NCBI RefSeq assembly: GCF_001610955.1
Contig: NZ_CP014335.1
Location: 1,839,001-1,903,000, forward strand
Origin: Geobacillus thermoleovorans
GTDB lineage: Bacteria; Bacillota; Bacilli; Bacillales; Anoxybacillaceae
Reading direction: 5' to 3'
DNA length: 64,000 nucleotides
Under the pieces are notes generated by a model. The model ran no database searches and was not told where the DNA came from. It saw only the letters and a list, made by a program, of their open reading frames with translations. This document shows positions 25,430 to 34,441 of the stretch, one piece after another; the first letter of the stretch is position 1; every line of letters begins with the position of its first letter. The position numbers were made by a program, and so were the translations under genes.

Positions 25430-27139
25430 CTACAATCCGTATTTTTTCAGCTTCTCATATAACGTCGAGCGGTGAATGCCGAGCCTCCTTGCCGCTTCCG
25501 CCTTGTTTCCGCCCGCCGCCACCAGCGCCGCAGCGATGCGCTCACGTTCCGATTGATAGACCATTTCTTTCCACCGATCAGCCATCTTCACACCACCGTT
25601 TGGCAAAGACGAGGCTGCCGGTTGAACGGTCGACAAGTAAGACGGCAAGTGTTCGCGTTCTACTTTTTCCCCTTCGACCATGCTGATCAGCCATTCGACG
25701 ACGTTGACCAGCTCGCGGACGTTCCCCGGCCATGAATAGTGGACAAGCACTTCCATGGCCTCTTTGGTAAACGACTTCAACGCGACGCCAAACTGCCGGC
25801 ACATCCGATCCATATGGTAAGCCAACAGCGCGGGAATATCCGTTTTCCGCTCGCGCAATGGCGGAAGATGAATGCGAATGATATTCAACCGATAAAACAA
25901 ATCTTCGCGAAAGGTTCCATTCCGCACCATCTCCTCGAGCGGCTTGTTCGTCGCGGCAATAATGCGCACGTCCACCTTTGTTTCGTATAGTCCGCCGACT
26001 TTTTCCACTTTCTTTTCTTCCAAGACGCGCAAAATTTTCGCCTGCATGGCAAGCGGCATATCGCCGATTTCATCCAAAAACAGCGTCCCTCCATGGGCGA
26101 GTTGAAACTTGCCGGGCTTGCCCCCTTTTTTCGCACCGGTGAACGCCCCATCTTCATAGCCGAACAGTTCCGCTTCCAACAACGACTCAGGGATGGCGGC
26201 GCAATTCACGCTGACAAACGGTCCGTCCGCATGCGGCCCAGCTTCATGGATCGCCCGCGCCACCACCTCTTTCCCCGTTCCGCTTTCACCGGTAATGAGC
26301 ACCGTCGACGGCACGCGCGCCGCCCGACGAATCATCTGCTTCACAGCGGCGATCGACGGGTGGCGGCCAATGATCCGCTCGATTCCTTTCGGGGCGGAGG
26401 CGGCCGTCTCCTGTGGTTTCGCTTCTTTCTTCTCCTTCCGGCTTGCCTCACGCGACAGCTCCTGCAGGCGCCGGAAAATTTCATATACTTCCGATACCCC
26501 TTGGAAAATAAGCATCCCGATCGCCCCGATCACCTTGCCGTCCCGCCAAATCGGGATGCGGTGCACAACCATCGGCTGGCCGTAAATTTTTTGAATATAT
26601 CCTCTTTCTGGAATGCCCGATTGAACACAAATGTGCAGACGGGTGTTTTCGATCACTTCCGTCACATGTTTTCCGATCGCTTCTTCCCGGCGAATGCCGA
26701 GAAACTGGCAATACGCCCGGTTGATTTCACGAACCACGCCGCCCTCATCGACGACAACCACCCCTTCGTACGCCGCATCCAGCACCGTTTTCATCGTCTC
26801 AGCCAGACGGTGCGTTTCCTCCAACTCACGCCGCAGTCGCTCGAGCTCATTCGTTGCTTTGGAATCGCTTTCGGACATTGGCATTGCAGCGCAGACGCCT
26901 TCCTGTTTCGTTTCCCACTTGTCGGAAAATGCCATCAATACTTCCCCTATCGGCATGGAACGATCGAGCCCATCCGCCGCCGCCCGCAGCATCATCCGCC
27001 ACGTGCACCGCCCCACCGTCCGGCCATGCTCATCGATCACGTTCACCGACTCAAGCCCACGAGCCGCCATCCGTTGCATGACTTCTTGCAACGTTTGGCG
27101 ACAAACGACGGTTGGCAAAGCACTGCAATCACTCGCCAT
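25430..27139 (-). CDS. Sigma-54-dependent activator with CBS-like, PAS and AAA+ domains
   Basis: 570 residues: an N-terminal CBS-like segment (RQTLQEVMQRMAARGLESVN...), a PAS domain (about 115-225, DAAYEGVVVVDEGGVVREIN), the AAA+ domain with Walker A GESGTGKE (about 288), the sigma-54-contacting GAFTGA loop (about 336) and the arginine-finger region, then a Fis-type HTH at the C-terminus (NKAEAARRLGIHRSTLYEKL). The ATG at 27139 follows GGGGAATGGGGA; the longer frame to 27265 seems non-coding. Its only nearby sigma-54 promoter is that of the downstream alcohol dehydrogenase gene, its probable target. The CBS-like part may sense a nucleotide. Confidence 0.93.
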   Translation of the reverse strand: MASDCSALPTVVCRQTLQEVMQRMAARGLESVNVIDEHGRTVGRCTWRMMLRAAADGLDRSMPIGEVLMAFSDKWETKQEGVCAAMPMSESDSKATNELERLRRELEETHRLAETMKTVLDAAYEGVVVVDEGGVVREINRAYCQFLGIRREEAIGKHVTEVIENTRLHICVQSGIPERGYIQKIYGQPMVVHRIPIWRDGKVIGAIGMLIFQGVSEVYEIFRRLQELSREASRKEKKEAKPQETAASAPKGIERIIGRHPSIAAVKQMIRRAARVPSTVLITGESGTGKEVVARAIHEAGPHADGPFVSVNCAAIPESLLEAELFGYEDGAFTGAKKGGKPGKFQLAHGGTLFLDEIGDMPLAMQAKILRVLEEKKVEKVGGLYETKVDVRIIAATNKPLEEMVRNGTFREDLFYRLNIIRIHLPPLRERKTDIPALLAYHMDRMCRQFGVALKSFTKEAMEVLVHYSWPGNVRELVNVVEWLISMVEGEKVEREHLPSYLSTVQPAASSLPNGGVKMADRWKEMVYQSERERIAAALVAAGGNKAEAARRLGIHRSTLYEKLKKYGL

Positions 27140-27391
27140 TCCCCATTCCCCTTTCGTTCTTCCCTCTTTCCGTACCGTTCGCCGTTGGCGTGAAAAAATC
27201 CTTCTGTTCCTTCCTTGGAAATGCTGTAGAAGGATGGTGATTGAACAGGAAATACGGCTCAACAATGGGATTTCTCAAATTAGAAAGCTCCATAAAAGGC
27301 TATCTTTCTCTTCACTCGAGAACCGTTGATTTAGGAAAAATGGCTGATTTTCACCAGCCTTCTAGGGAAACACGTACCAATGACAAAAAAT

Positions 27392-27520
27392 GGGGCTGAC
27401 CCAAAAGGGTAATTTTCCTTAAACAAAACACAACATATTGTTTCTTAATGATTTGTTTTATACCTTATATGCGGTAAAAGTAAATAAGAAAGGGTGTCCC
27501 GATCCTTTTGGGACACCCTC
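27392..27520. mobile_element. MITE-like repeat, copy 2 (129 bp)
   Basis: Starts GGGGCTGACCCAAAAGGG and ends GATCCTTTTGGGACACCCTC; homologous to 22272-22370 with an extra ~30 bases in the middle. Its terminal hairpin lies eight bases after the aldo/keto reductase stop and probably terminates that gene. The gap 27140-27391 holds the activator's upstream region and a degraded stretch resembling part of 34163-34441 (GTTGATTT...CTTCTAGGG). Confidence 0.75.
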
Positions 27521-27527
27521 ACCTCTT

Positions 27528-28475
27528 TTACGCCAAAATCCCCTCAATTTTCTCGAGCACATCTTCGCTGAGCACGACATCGACCGCTTTGACGTTCTCT
27601 TCGACTTGTTCCGGGCGGCTGGCGCCGATTAAGGCGCTGGCGACGTTCGGCTGGCGCAGCACCCAAGCGAGGGCAAGCTGGGACAACGTAATGCCAAGCT
27701 CAGCCGCGATTTTTTCGAGTTGTTCCACTTTCGTTAACACTTCGTCATTGAGCAATCCTTGGATAAACGTATTCGCTCTTGGATCAGCGGCGCGGCTGTC
27801 AGCCGGCAACGCTTGACCTCGTTTGTATTTGCCGGTCAGCACCCCTTGGGCGAGCGGCGAAAAGACGATTTGACTGATGCCGTTTTGTTCGCACACCGGG
27901 ATGACTTCCTTTTCAATATAACGGTGAAACATGTTGTATTGCGGCTGATTGACGACGATCCGATCGAGCAAGTAGCGGTCGGCCACGCCGAGCGCCTCTT
28001 GAATTTGCTGGGCCGTCCATTCGCTCACGCCGACATACAGCACTTTTCCTTGGCGGACGAGATCATCGATCGTACGCAACGTCTCATCGACCGGCGTTTC
28101 TTTGTCATAGCGGTGGCAGTAGTAGATATCGACATAATCCAGTTGCAGCCGCTTTAAGCTCGCATGGAGCTGCTCAAACACATGCTTGCGCGACAGGCCG
28201 CGGTCGTTCGGGCCGTCGCCCATCGGCCAAAACACTTTCGTCGCGATGACATACGATTCGCGCGGATATTTGCGCAGCGCCTCGCCGACGATTTTTTCCG
28301 CTTCCCCGCGCGCGTAGACGTTCGCTGTGTCAAACGAGTTGATGCCAAGTTCGTACGCCTTGTCAATGACGCGGATCGCGGTTTCTTTTTCCACCGAATT
28401 TCCATATGTAAGCCAGCTGCCTAAACTAATCTCACTGACTTTCAGCCCCGTGCGGCCGAGTTTTCGATACTTCAC
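27528..28475 (-). CDS. Aldo/keto reductase, Kv-beta-like family
   Basis: 315 residues, TIM-barrel aldo/keto reductase. Catalytic tetrad candidates: Asp in FDTANVY with Tyr at its end, Lys in IATKVFW, His in YYCHRYD. C-terminal ALIGASRPEQVEENVKAVD binds the NADPH phosphate. It resembles the voltage-gated channel beta-subunit/YghZ branch that reduces aldehydes such as methylglyoxal. It is a single gene divergent from the gln operon, ending in a MITE hairpin. Confidence 0.9.
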   Translation of the reverse strand: MKYRKLGRTGLKVSEISLGSWLTYGNSVEKETAIRVIDKAYELGINSFDTANVYARGEAEKIVGEALRKYPRESYVIATKVFWPMGDGPNDRGLSRKHVFEQLHASLKRLQLDYVDIYYCHRYDKETPVDETLRTIDDLVRQGKVLYVGVSEWTAQQIQEALGVADRYLLDRIVVNQPQYNMFHRYIEKEVIPVCEQNGISQIVFSPLAQGVLTGKYKRGQALPADSRAADPRANTFIQGLLNDEVLTKVEQLEKIAAELGITLSQLALAWVLRQPNVASALIGASRPEQVEENVKAVDVVLSEDVLEKIEGILA

Positions 28476-28723
28476 CTTCGCTCCCCTCTCCTTTTGACGG
28501 CAATCAATGCCAAATTCTTCATGTCCTCATTATAATCCTCGATCGCTGATTTGCAAAGAGATTTGCCTTACTATTCAAAAAATGACTTCCCCTTCTTTGC
28601 GTCCATCATCGTCTTTTTCAATCGATTCACAAAATTTTTGTAGATTTCCGTAGATTTTCGTAGATGCGCATTTACAATCAATTCGAAAAACATTCACAAA
28701 TTTGTCACAAAGGAGGGGGGCTA

Positions 28724-29452
28724 TTGATTTATTTCCACCAAGTCAACAAATACTACGGCGATTTTCATGTGTTGAAAGACATTAACTTGACGATCAACCA
28801 AGGGGAAGTCGTCGTCATTATCGGGCCATCCGGTTCGGGCAAAAGTACGCTCGTGCGCTGCATCAACCGGCTCGAGACGATCTCAAGCGGCGAATTGATC
28901 GTAGACGGCATCAAAGTGAACGACAAACACATCAACATTAACGAACTGCGGCGCAATATCGGCATGGTGTTTCAACATTTCAACTTATACCCGCACATGA
29001 CCGTCTTGCAAAACATCACGTTGGCGCCGCGCAAAGTGCTCGGCATGTCTGAAAAAGAAGCGAACGAGATCGCCATGTATTACTTGGAGAAAGTCGGCAT
29101 TCCGGACAAAGCGAACGCCTATCCGTCCGCGCTGTCCGGCGGCCAGCAGCAGCGCGTCGCCATCGCCCGCGGATTGGCGATGAAACCGAAAATCATGCTG
29201 TTTGACGAGCCGACATCAGCACTTGACCCGGAAACGATCGGCGAAGTGCTCGATGTCATGAAGCAGCTGGCGAAAGAAGGGATGACGATGGTTGTCGTCA
29301 CCCACGAGATGGGGTTTGCCCGCGAGGTGGCCGATCGCATCGTCTTTATGGATCAAGGGCGCATTTTAGAGGAAGCGCCGCCTGAGGAGTTTTTCGCGGC
29401 CCCGAAAGAAGAACGGGCGCGCGTCTTTTTAAGCCGCATTTTAAACCATTAA
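28724..29452 (+). CDS. glnQ: Amino-acid ABC transporter ATPase, GlnQ-like
   Basis: 242 residues. Walker [11 protein letters not shown]-loop [15 protein letters not shown], signature LSGGQQQR, Walker [16 protein letters not shown]. The sequence belongs to the polar amino acid uptake ATPases (GlnQ/HisP). The TTG at 28724 is directly preceded by AAGGAGGGGGG, so the upstream ATG at 28664 is not used. It is the first gene of a four-gene operon with the binding protein and two permeases, the glnQHMP order of B. subtilis. Confidence 0.93.
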   Translation: MIYFHQVNKYYGDFHVLKDINLTINQGEVVVIIGPSGSGKSTLVRCINRLETISSGELIVDGIKVNDKHININELRRNIGMVFQHFNLYPHMTVLQNITLAPRKVLGMSEKEANEIAMYYLEKVGIPDKANAYPSALSGGQQQRVAIARGLAMKPKIMLFDEPTSALDPETIGEVLDVMKQLAKEGMTMVVVTHEMGFAREVADRIVFMDQGRILEEAPPEEFFAAPKEERARVFLSRILNH

Positions 29453-29480
29453 TTCCGGTCAATCAAAGGGGGTTTTGTTC

Positions 29481-30326
29481 ATGAGAAAGAAAGCATGGAA
29501 ATGGTGGATCGCCGTCGCCTTGACGGCCTTATTGAGCGCTGTTGCTTTAACGGGCTGCAGCACAACGGACAAAGGAGAAGGCGGAACATCGTCAGAAACC
29601 GCCAAAGCGACCAATACGCTTGAAAAAATTAAACAACGCGGCAAACTCATCGTTGGCGTCAAATATGATTTGAACTTATTCGGGTTGAAAAACCCGGAAA
29701 CCGGAAAAGTCGAAGGATTTGACATTGATATTGCCAAAGGGTTGGCGAAAAAAATTCTCGGCGATGAAAACAAAATTGAATTGAAAGAAGTGACGTCAAA
29801 AACGCGCATCCCGATGCTGAACAACGGGGAAATTGACGCCATTATCGCCACCATGACGATCACCGAGGAACGGAAAAAAGAAGTGGATTTCTCGGATGTG
29901 TACTTTATGGCCGGGCAATCGCTGCTCGTCAAAAAAGACAGCCCGATCAACAGCGTGAAAGACTTGAAAAAAGGCATGACCGTTCTGACAGCGAAAGGAT
30001 CGACATCGGCGGAAAACATCCGCAAAGTCGCGCCGCAAGTCAACGTGCTTGAATTTGAAAACTACGCGGAAGCGTTTACCGCATTGAAAGCCGGCCAAGG
30101 CGATGCGCTTACGACCGACAACGCGCTGCTTTGGGGGATGGCCAAACAAGATCCGAACTATCGCGTCCTTGATGAAACGTTCACCGAAGAACCGTACGGC
30201 ATCGCCGTCCGCAAAGGAGACAAAGAACTGCTGCAAGTCATCAACGAATACTTGAAAGAAATTAAAGAAAACGGCGAATACGATAAGATCTACGAAAAAT
30301 GGATCGGCAAAAAGCCGCAACAATAA
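29481..30326 (+). CDS. glnH: Amino-acid ABC transporter binding lipoprotein, GlnH-like
   Basis: 281 residues. Lipoprotein signal with AVALTGCS (Cys26). Type II periplasmic-binding fold: KIKQRGKLIVGVKYDLNLFG, GFDIDIAKGLAKKILGD, and the DEKRKEVDFSDVYF-type hinge (here EERKKEVDFSDVYF). The ligand-contact pattern fits glutamine, glutamate or arginine; which one is not decided by sequence alone. The ATG at 29481 follows AAAGGGGG and is preferred over a TTG two codons earlier. Confidence 0.92.
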   Translation: MRKKAWKWWIAVALTALLSAVALTGCSTTDKGEGGTSSETAKATNTLEKIKQRGKLIVGVKYDLNLFGLKNPETGKVEGFDIDIAKGLAKKILGDENKIELKEVTSKTRIPMLNNGEIDAIIATMTITEERKKEVDFSDVYFMAGQSLLVKKDSPINSVKDLKKGMTVLTAKGSTSAENIRKVAPQVNVLEFENYAEAFTALKAGQGDALTTDNALLWGMAKQDPNYRVLDETFTEEPYGIAVRKGDKELLQVINEYLKEIKENGEYDKIYEKWIGKKPQQ

Positions 30327-30414
30327 CAGGCGAAACGGTGGGCGGAACAATATCCGCCCACCTGTTTGCCCAAAGGACAGGCCATGAGTCAGCGAGGAAA
30401 GGAGGCGTTTAGCC

Positions 30415-31068
30415 TTGTTGCGCTATTCTATTTTAGTTGAACATTGGGATTTGTACATGCAAGGGTTTGGCCATACGATCAAGGCCAGCGTGCTGGCGCT
30501 GATCGGCAGCTTGGCCCTGGGGACTATCATCGCCATTTTCCGCATCGCGCCGATTCGCCCGCTCAATTGGATCGGAACGGCGTACGTGGAATTTATCCGC
30601 AACATCCCGCTTGTGTTGATCGTCTTTGTTTTTTTTATGGGCTTGCCCGCCGTCGGCATCCGGTTTGACTCGTTTACCGCCGGAACGCTCGGACTGATGG
30701 TGTATACCGCTGCTTTTATCGCCGAAGCGATCCGCTCGGGCATTCAAGCCGTTCCGAAAGGACAAATGGAAGCGGCCCGTTCCTCCGGGTTGACCTACTT
30801 ACAGGCGATGCGTTACGTCATCTTGCCGCAGGCGGTGAAAATCGTCATTCCGCCGCTTGGCAACCAGTTCATCAACTTGGTGAAAAACTCTTCGGTGCTT
30901 GGCGTCATCGCCGGATTGGATTTAATGTATTACGGCGACTTGATTTCCTCGAAAACGTTCGTCACCTTTGACGTTTATATTTTCGTCGCCTTGTTTTACC
31001 TCGTCTTAACGATCCCGCTCAGCCTTGGCGTCGGCTACTTAGAGCGCCGGCTGCTCAAGGCGCGGTAG
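30415..31068 (+). CDS. glnM: Amino-acid ABC transporter permease, GlnM-like
   Basis: 217 residues, about five membrane helices, HisM/GlnP family. The cytoplasmic EAA loop that docks the ATPase is present (GQMEAARSSGLTYLQAMRYV, then LPQAVKIVIPPLGNQF). TTG start at 30415 with AAAGGAGG upstream. It pairs with the following permease to form a heterodimeric channel. Confidence 0.9.
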   Translation: MLRYSILVEHWDLYMQGFGHTIKASVLALIGSLALGTIIAIFRIAPIRPLNWIGTAYVEFIRNIPLVLIVFVFFMGLPAVGIRFDSFTAGTLGLMVYTAAFIAEAIRSGIQAVPKGQMEAARSSGLTYLQAMRYVILPQAVKIVIPPLGNQFINLVKNSSVLGVIAGLDLMYYGDLISSKTFVTFDVYIFVALFYLVLTIPLSLGVGYLERRLLKAR

Positions 31069-31081
31069 GAAAGGAGGCCAA

Positions 31082-31735
31082 ATGATGGATTTTGCCGGTG
31101 CTTACGCGCCCGCCCATTTGAAGTTTTTGCTTCAAGGGTTTCTCGTCACATTGGAAGTGGCGTTCATTTCGATTGTCTTGAGTTTTGTCTTTGGCATTAT
31201 CATCGGAGTCATTCGCTATACGAAAATCCCGGTGCTTTCCCAATTGCTGGCCGTGCTGGTCGAAACGATCCGGAATTTGCCGCTGTTATTAATCATTTTC
31301 TTTACGTATTTCGCCCTTCCGGAAGTCGGATTAAAGCTTGATAAACTATACGCCGCCATTTCGGCCTTGGTCATTTTTGAATCGGCCATGTTGTCAGAAA
31401 TCGTCCGCAGCGGCCTGCAGTCGATCGATAAAGGGCAAATCGAAGCGGCTCGCTCATCAGGGCTTACGTATGGGCAGACGCTATGGTACATCATTTTGCC
31501 GCAAGCATTGCGGCGCATGGTGCCGCCGATCGTCAGCCAGTTTATTTCCTTATTGAAAGATACGTCGCTGGCCATTGTCATTTCCTTGCCGGAATTGATG
31601 AACCATGCGCAAATCATTAACGGCCGCAACGTCAATTTTGTCATCCCGATCTTCATTCTTGTGGCGTTCATGTACTTTATCGTCAACTATTCGCTGTCGT
31701 TATTATCTCGCCGGTTGGAATACCGTCAGCGATGA
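31082..31735 (+). CDS. glnP: Amino-acid ABC transporter permease, GlnP-like
   Basis: 217 residues, the second HisM/GlnP-type permease, with EAA loop GQIEAARSSGLTYGQTLWYI and LPQALRRMVPPIVSQF. AAAGGAGG lies before the ATG, 13 bases after the previous stop. It is the last gene of the operon, with a strong terminator directly after it. Confidence 0.92.
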   Translation: MMDFAGAYAPAHLKFLLQGFLVTLEVAFISIVLSFVFGIIIGVIRYTKIPVLSQLLAVLVETIRNLPLLLIIFFTYFALPEVGLKLDKLYAAISALVIFESAMLSEIVRSGLQSIDKGQIEAARSSGLTYGQTLWYIILPQALRRMVPPIVSQFISLLKDTSLAIVISLPELMNHAQIINGRNVNFVIPIFILVAFMYFIVNYSLSLLSRRLEYRQR

Positions 31736-31738
31736 TGG

Positions 31739-31777
31739 AACCGTATCCCCTTCTTCAGCCGGGGCATACGGTTTTTT
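31739..31777 (+). terminator. Terminator of the gln operon
   Basis: AACCGTATCCCC and GGGGCATACGGTT form a stem with a 10-base loop, followed by TTTTTTC, four bases after the glnP stop. Confidence 0.9.
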
Positions 31778-31880
31778 CTTGCCATCTCTTTTCGTTAAAA
31801 AAGATCCGTTGTTTTCGCTTCCCTGTTATATAATAGAATTATAGATTAGGCCATGACTTTCACAAAGGCGGTGACGTCCA

Positions 31881-33212
31881 CTGTTCCAAACGAAAAAAGA
31901 ACCGCTTTGGCTTCTTTTGCTTTTGCTTTCTGCTGCTGCGTTTCTGGGCGAAATGAAAATGAATCCGTTTGACAGCCCGTTTCGCGTCTCACTCGGCAGC
32001 GCCGTCTTTTTTCTCGGGCTTGTCGCTTTTACTTCCCTGCCCCCGCTTGTCATCGGCGCAAGCACCGGAGCGGTGGTCGTTGGGTTTCGCGTCTTTCTTG
32101 ACTCATTGACGGGCGAAATGTCCGCTTCAGAAAGTGTGCTGACCCACATTCCGGCAGCCGGGTATTATATCAGCTTTTCAGCGATGGCGGCTGCCGTTCG
32201 TTTTCGCCATCGAATGGCCGCACCGATTCGAGCTGGAGTGGTTGGAGCGGCGCTCGACTTTTTTGCTAACGCCTGTGAACTAGGGATCCGGTATTGGATG
32301 GGGGAGCCGTTTGCCTTCAGCGGCCAAACAGTCATCGTCTTATGGTTATTCGCCATTTTGCGCAGTTTCTGCGTGATTGGCGTTTACAATATGTGGGTGA
32401 CGAAGCATGTCCGCTCGCTCGCTGAAGCGAGAAAGCAAGAACTCGAGCGTCTCATTATGGTGAGCAGCGGATTATACGAAGAAATGTTTTACTTGCAAAA
32501 ATCAATGGCTCTCATGGAAGACATGACGCGCCAAAGCTATGACCTTTACTCGCGGCTGATCGAAAGAAAACACGTTGAACCGCGCGTCGCCCTGGAGCTT
32601 GCCGAACATATTCACGAGACGAAAAAAGATATGCAACGCATTTTCGCCGGCCTTTCTAAGCTTATCGGCCGCCAATCGGTGCGCGGGCGCATTTCGATTG
32701 CCGAACTGTGCGCCATGGTCATTCGCGCCAATGAAAAATACGCCAACTTATCCGGAAAAACGATCACATTTTTGTACAACGGCCATATCGATCTCATGAC
32801 CGACCAACTGTATCCGCTTCTTTCCGTGTTGAACAACTTGGTATCGAATGCCGTCGAGGCGATTGAGAAAACGGGCGCCGTCACTTTGCATGCACGTCTT
32901 CGCGGAAACGAGTTAATCATCGAAGTGGAGGATACCGGCCCCGGCATTGCGGCTGATGACATCACTTGGATTTTTCAGCCCGGATTCACAACAAAATACG
33001 ACCGCCAAGGCAATCCGTCAACAGGCATCGGTCTTACCCATGCACGCGATATCGCCCAAACACTTGGGGGGCATCTACAGCTCGTCAAAAGCGAGCCGGG
33101 GCAGACGGTGTTTCGTCTTGCCGTGCCGACAGCCCACCTCCTGCAAAGCACGCCGATCACAGCCGAAATGTCCGATCACGAGGCTGACCAGCAAGAAAAT
33201 GCCGTGATGTAG
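31881..33212 (+). CDS. glnK: GlnK-like sensor histidine kinase
   Basis: About 443 residues: an N-terminal block of hydrophobic helices (roughly residues 10-175), a coiled linker, an H-box-like LELAEHIHETKKDMQRIFAG (His near 228-240), and an HATPase domain with VLNNLVSNAVEAIEKTG and EDTGPGIAADD plus PSTGIGLTHARDIAQTLGG. This resembles B. subtilis GlnK (YcbA). The reading frame continues upstream of the first TTG (31917) without break to 31875, and AAAGGCGGTG stands seven bases before CTG at 31881, so CTG may be the true start. It is followed by the cognate regulator. Confidence 0.85.
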   Translation: MFQTKKEPLWLLLLLLSAAAFLGEMKMNPFDSPFRVSLGSAVFFLGLVAFTSLPPLVIGASTGAVVVGFRVFLDSLTGEMSASESVLTHIPAAGYYISFSAMAAAVRFRHRMAAPIRAGVVGAALDFFANACELGIRYWMGEPFAFSGQTVIVLWLFAILRSFCVIGVYNMWVTKHVRSLAEARKQELERLIMVSSGLYEEMFYLQKSMALMEDMTRQSYDLYSRLIERKHVEPRVALELAEHIHETKKDMQRIFAGLSKLIGRQSVRGRISIAELCAMVIRANEKYANLSGKTITFLYNGHIDLMTDQLYPLLSVLNNLVSNAVEAIEKTGAVTLHARLRGNELIIEVEDTGPGIAADDITWIFQPGFTTKYDRQGNPSTGIGLTHARDIAQTLGGHLQLVKSEPGQTVFRLAVPTAHLLQSTPITAEMSDHEADQQENAVM

Positions 33213-33262
33213 GGCAATGGCACCCATTCTGGAACTTCCAAAGAAAGGAGAGAACAAAGGAC

Positions 33263-34162
33263 ATGGGGCTTCGCTTTTTTCTCATCGAAGACGATCCCGC
33301 CGTAAGGAAGATGTTGGAAAAGTTAATTGATGAATCCGAACTTGGCGAGGTGGTCGGCTGTGCCGAAGATGGACTGCACGTTCGCGCGGCCGACTTGCTT
33401 CACGTGGATGTGGTGCTCATTGACTTGTTAATGCCGGGGCGTGATGGCATTCAGACGATCAAGGCGTTGCGGGAAGAAGGATTTGCCGGAACCTTTATCA
33501 TGATTTCTCAAGTTGAAAACAAAGAAATGATCGGCCAAGCCTATTTGCATGGCATTGACACGTACATTCAAAAACCGATCAACCGCTATGAAGTGCTGTC
33601 CGTGCTGAAACGCGTCGCCGATCACATGTCCGCCGTCCGCTCGCTCGAGTCGATCCGCCAGGTGCTCAAAGGGCTTGAGACGCAAACGGCCGATGCCGCC
33701 GTCTCCAAACCGTCCGCCATTGAGCAACAGGCGCAACAGCTTCTGCTTCTTCTTGGCGTCGCCGGCGAGGCGGGCAGCGCGGATGTGCTTCTCGTGGTGC
33801 GCTGGTTGGCCGAGCAAGAAGCAAAAGGCCTTCCCGTCCGCGAACTGCCGCCGCTGAAAGAACTGTATGCAGGACTCGTCCAGCGGGAATACGGCCTGTC
33901 CCCGACTGAAACGGCCAAGGAAGCGCGGGCGATGGAACAGCGCATCCGTCGGCTCGTCTTGCAGGCGTTCACCCATCTCGCTTCCCTCGGCCTGACCGAC
34001 TACACGAACCCGACGTTTGAGCATTTCGCACCTAGGCTGTTTGATTTCGGTGACATCCGTCGACGGATGAAAGAGCTCGAACGCGGCCAAGCTGAGACGG
34101 AATGCCGGATGAATGTGCGGAAGTTTTTAACGGCTTTTTTTCTCGAGCTGAAGCGCGTCTAG
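33263..34162 (+). CDS. glnL: GlnL-like response regulator
   Basis: 299 residues. Receiver domain with ED-D at residues 9-11, phosphoacceptor Asp54 in VVLIDLLMPGRDG and Lys in YIQKPINRYE. The C-terminal half is a YcbB-type domain (LGVAGEAGSADVLLVVRWL..., ARAMEQRIRRLVLQAFTHL) found in B. subtilis GlnL, which activates the glutaminase/glutamine permease operon on glutamine. Here no glutaminase gene is adjacent, and the pair lies right after glnQHMP. Control of that operon is a reasonable inference. AAAGGAGAG precedes the ATG. Confidence 0.87.
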   Translation: MGLRFFLIEDDPAVRKMLEKLIDESELGEVVGCAEDGLHVRAADLLHVDVVLIDLLMPGRDGIQTIKALREEGFAGTFIMISQVENKEMIGQAYLHGIDTYIQKPINRYEVLSVLKRVADHMSAVRSLESIRQVLKGLETQTADAAVSKPSAIEQQAQQLLLLLGVAGEAGSADVLLVVRWLAEQEAKGLPVRELPPLKELYAGLVQREYGLSPTETAKEARAMEQRIRRLVLQAFTHLASLGLTDYTNPTFEHFAPRLFDFGDIRRRMKELERGQAETECRMNVRKFLTAFFLELKRV

Positions 34163-34441
34163 AAAGCTGGTGATTTAGTGAAGAAGGCTGATGGCCCCGC
34201 CTATTTTTCAATTAGAGAAACCTTGCCGGACGGACTTGCGATTCTGATCCAACGCCGTTGATTTGCGCGCGACGCCCCGTTTTTCACTAGGCTTCTAGGG
34301 GTGGGGAATCCACCATCCCCTTCACTTCACGACCCGCAAATGCGAAAAACTTGGAACTCGGGATGATGAAGTTGCGTTTCCTGTTAAATGGCCAGTCTTC
34401 TACATGATGATGGGGCTGCCTTTAGGACAGGTCAACCTTTT
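34163..34441. other. Gene-free stretch with degraded mobile-element-like sequence
   Basis: It contains CGCCGTTGATTTGCG...CACTAGGCTTCTAGGGG, which resembles 27321-27365 (CCGTTGATTTAGG...CAGCCTTCTAGGG), and near 34412 GGGGCTGCCTTTAGGACAGG, which looks like an insertion-sequence terminus. No open frame encodes a recognisable transposase. It borders the truncated RpiR gene. Confidence 0.4.

Noticed and set aside
26093..27193. 366-codon plus-strand open frame opposite the sigma-54 activator gene
   Set aside because: Shadow of a real gene: the opposite strand encodes intact AAA+ and Fis motifs, and the antisense product is rich in Arg/His/Pro with no domain.
28540..28723. GlnR/TnrA box upstream of glnQ
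   Set aside because: Several AT-rich near-palindromes exist, but none fits TGTNAN7TNACA well enough to report.
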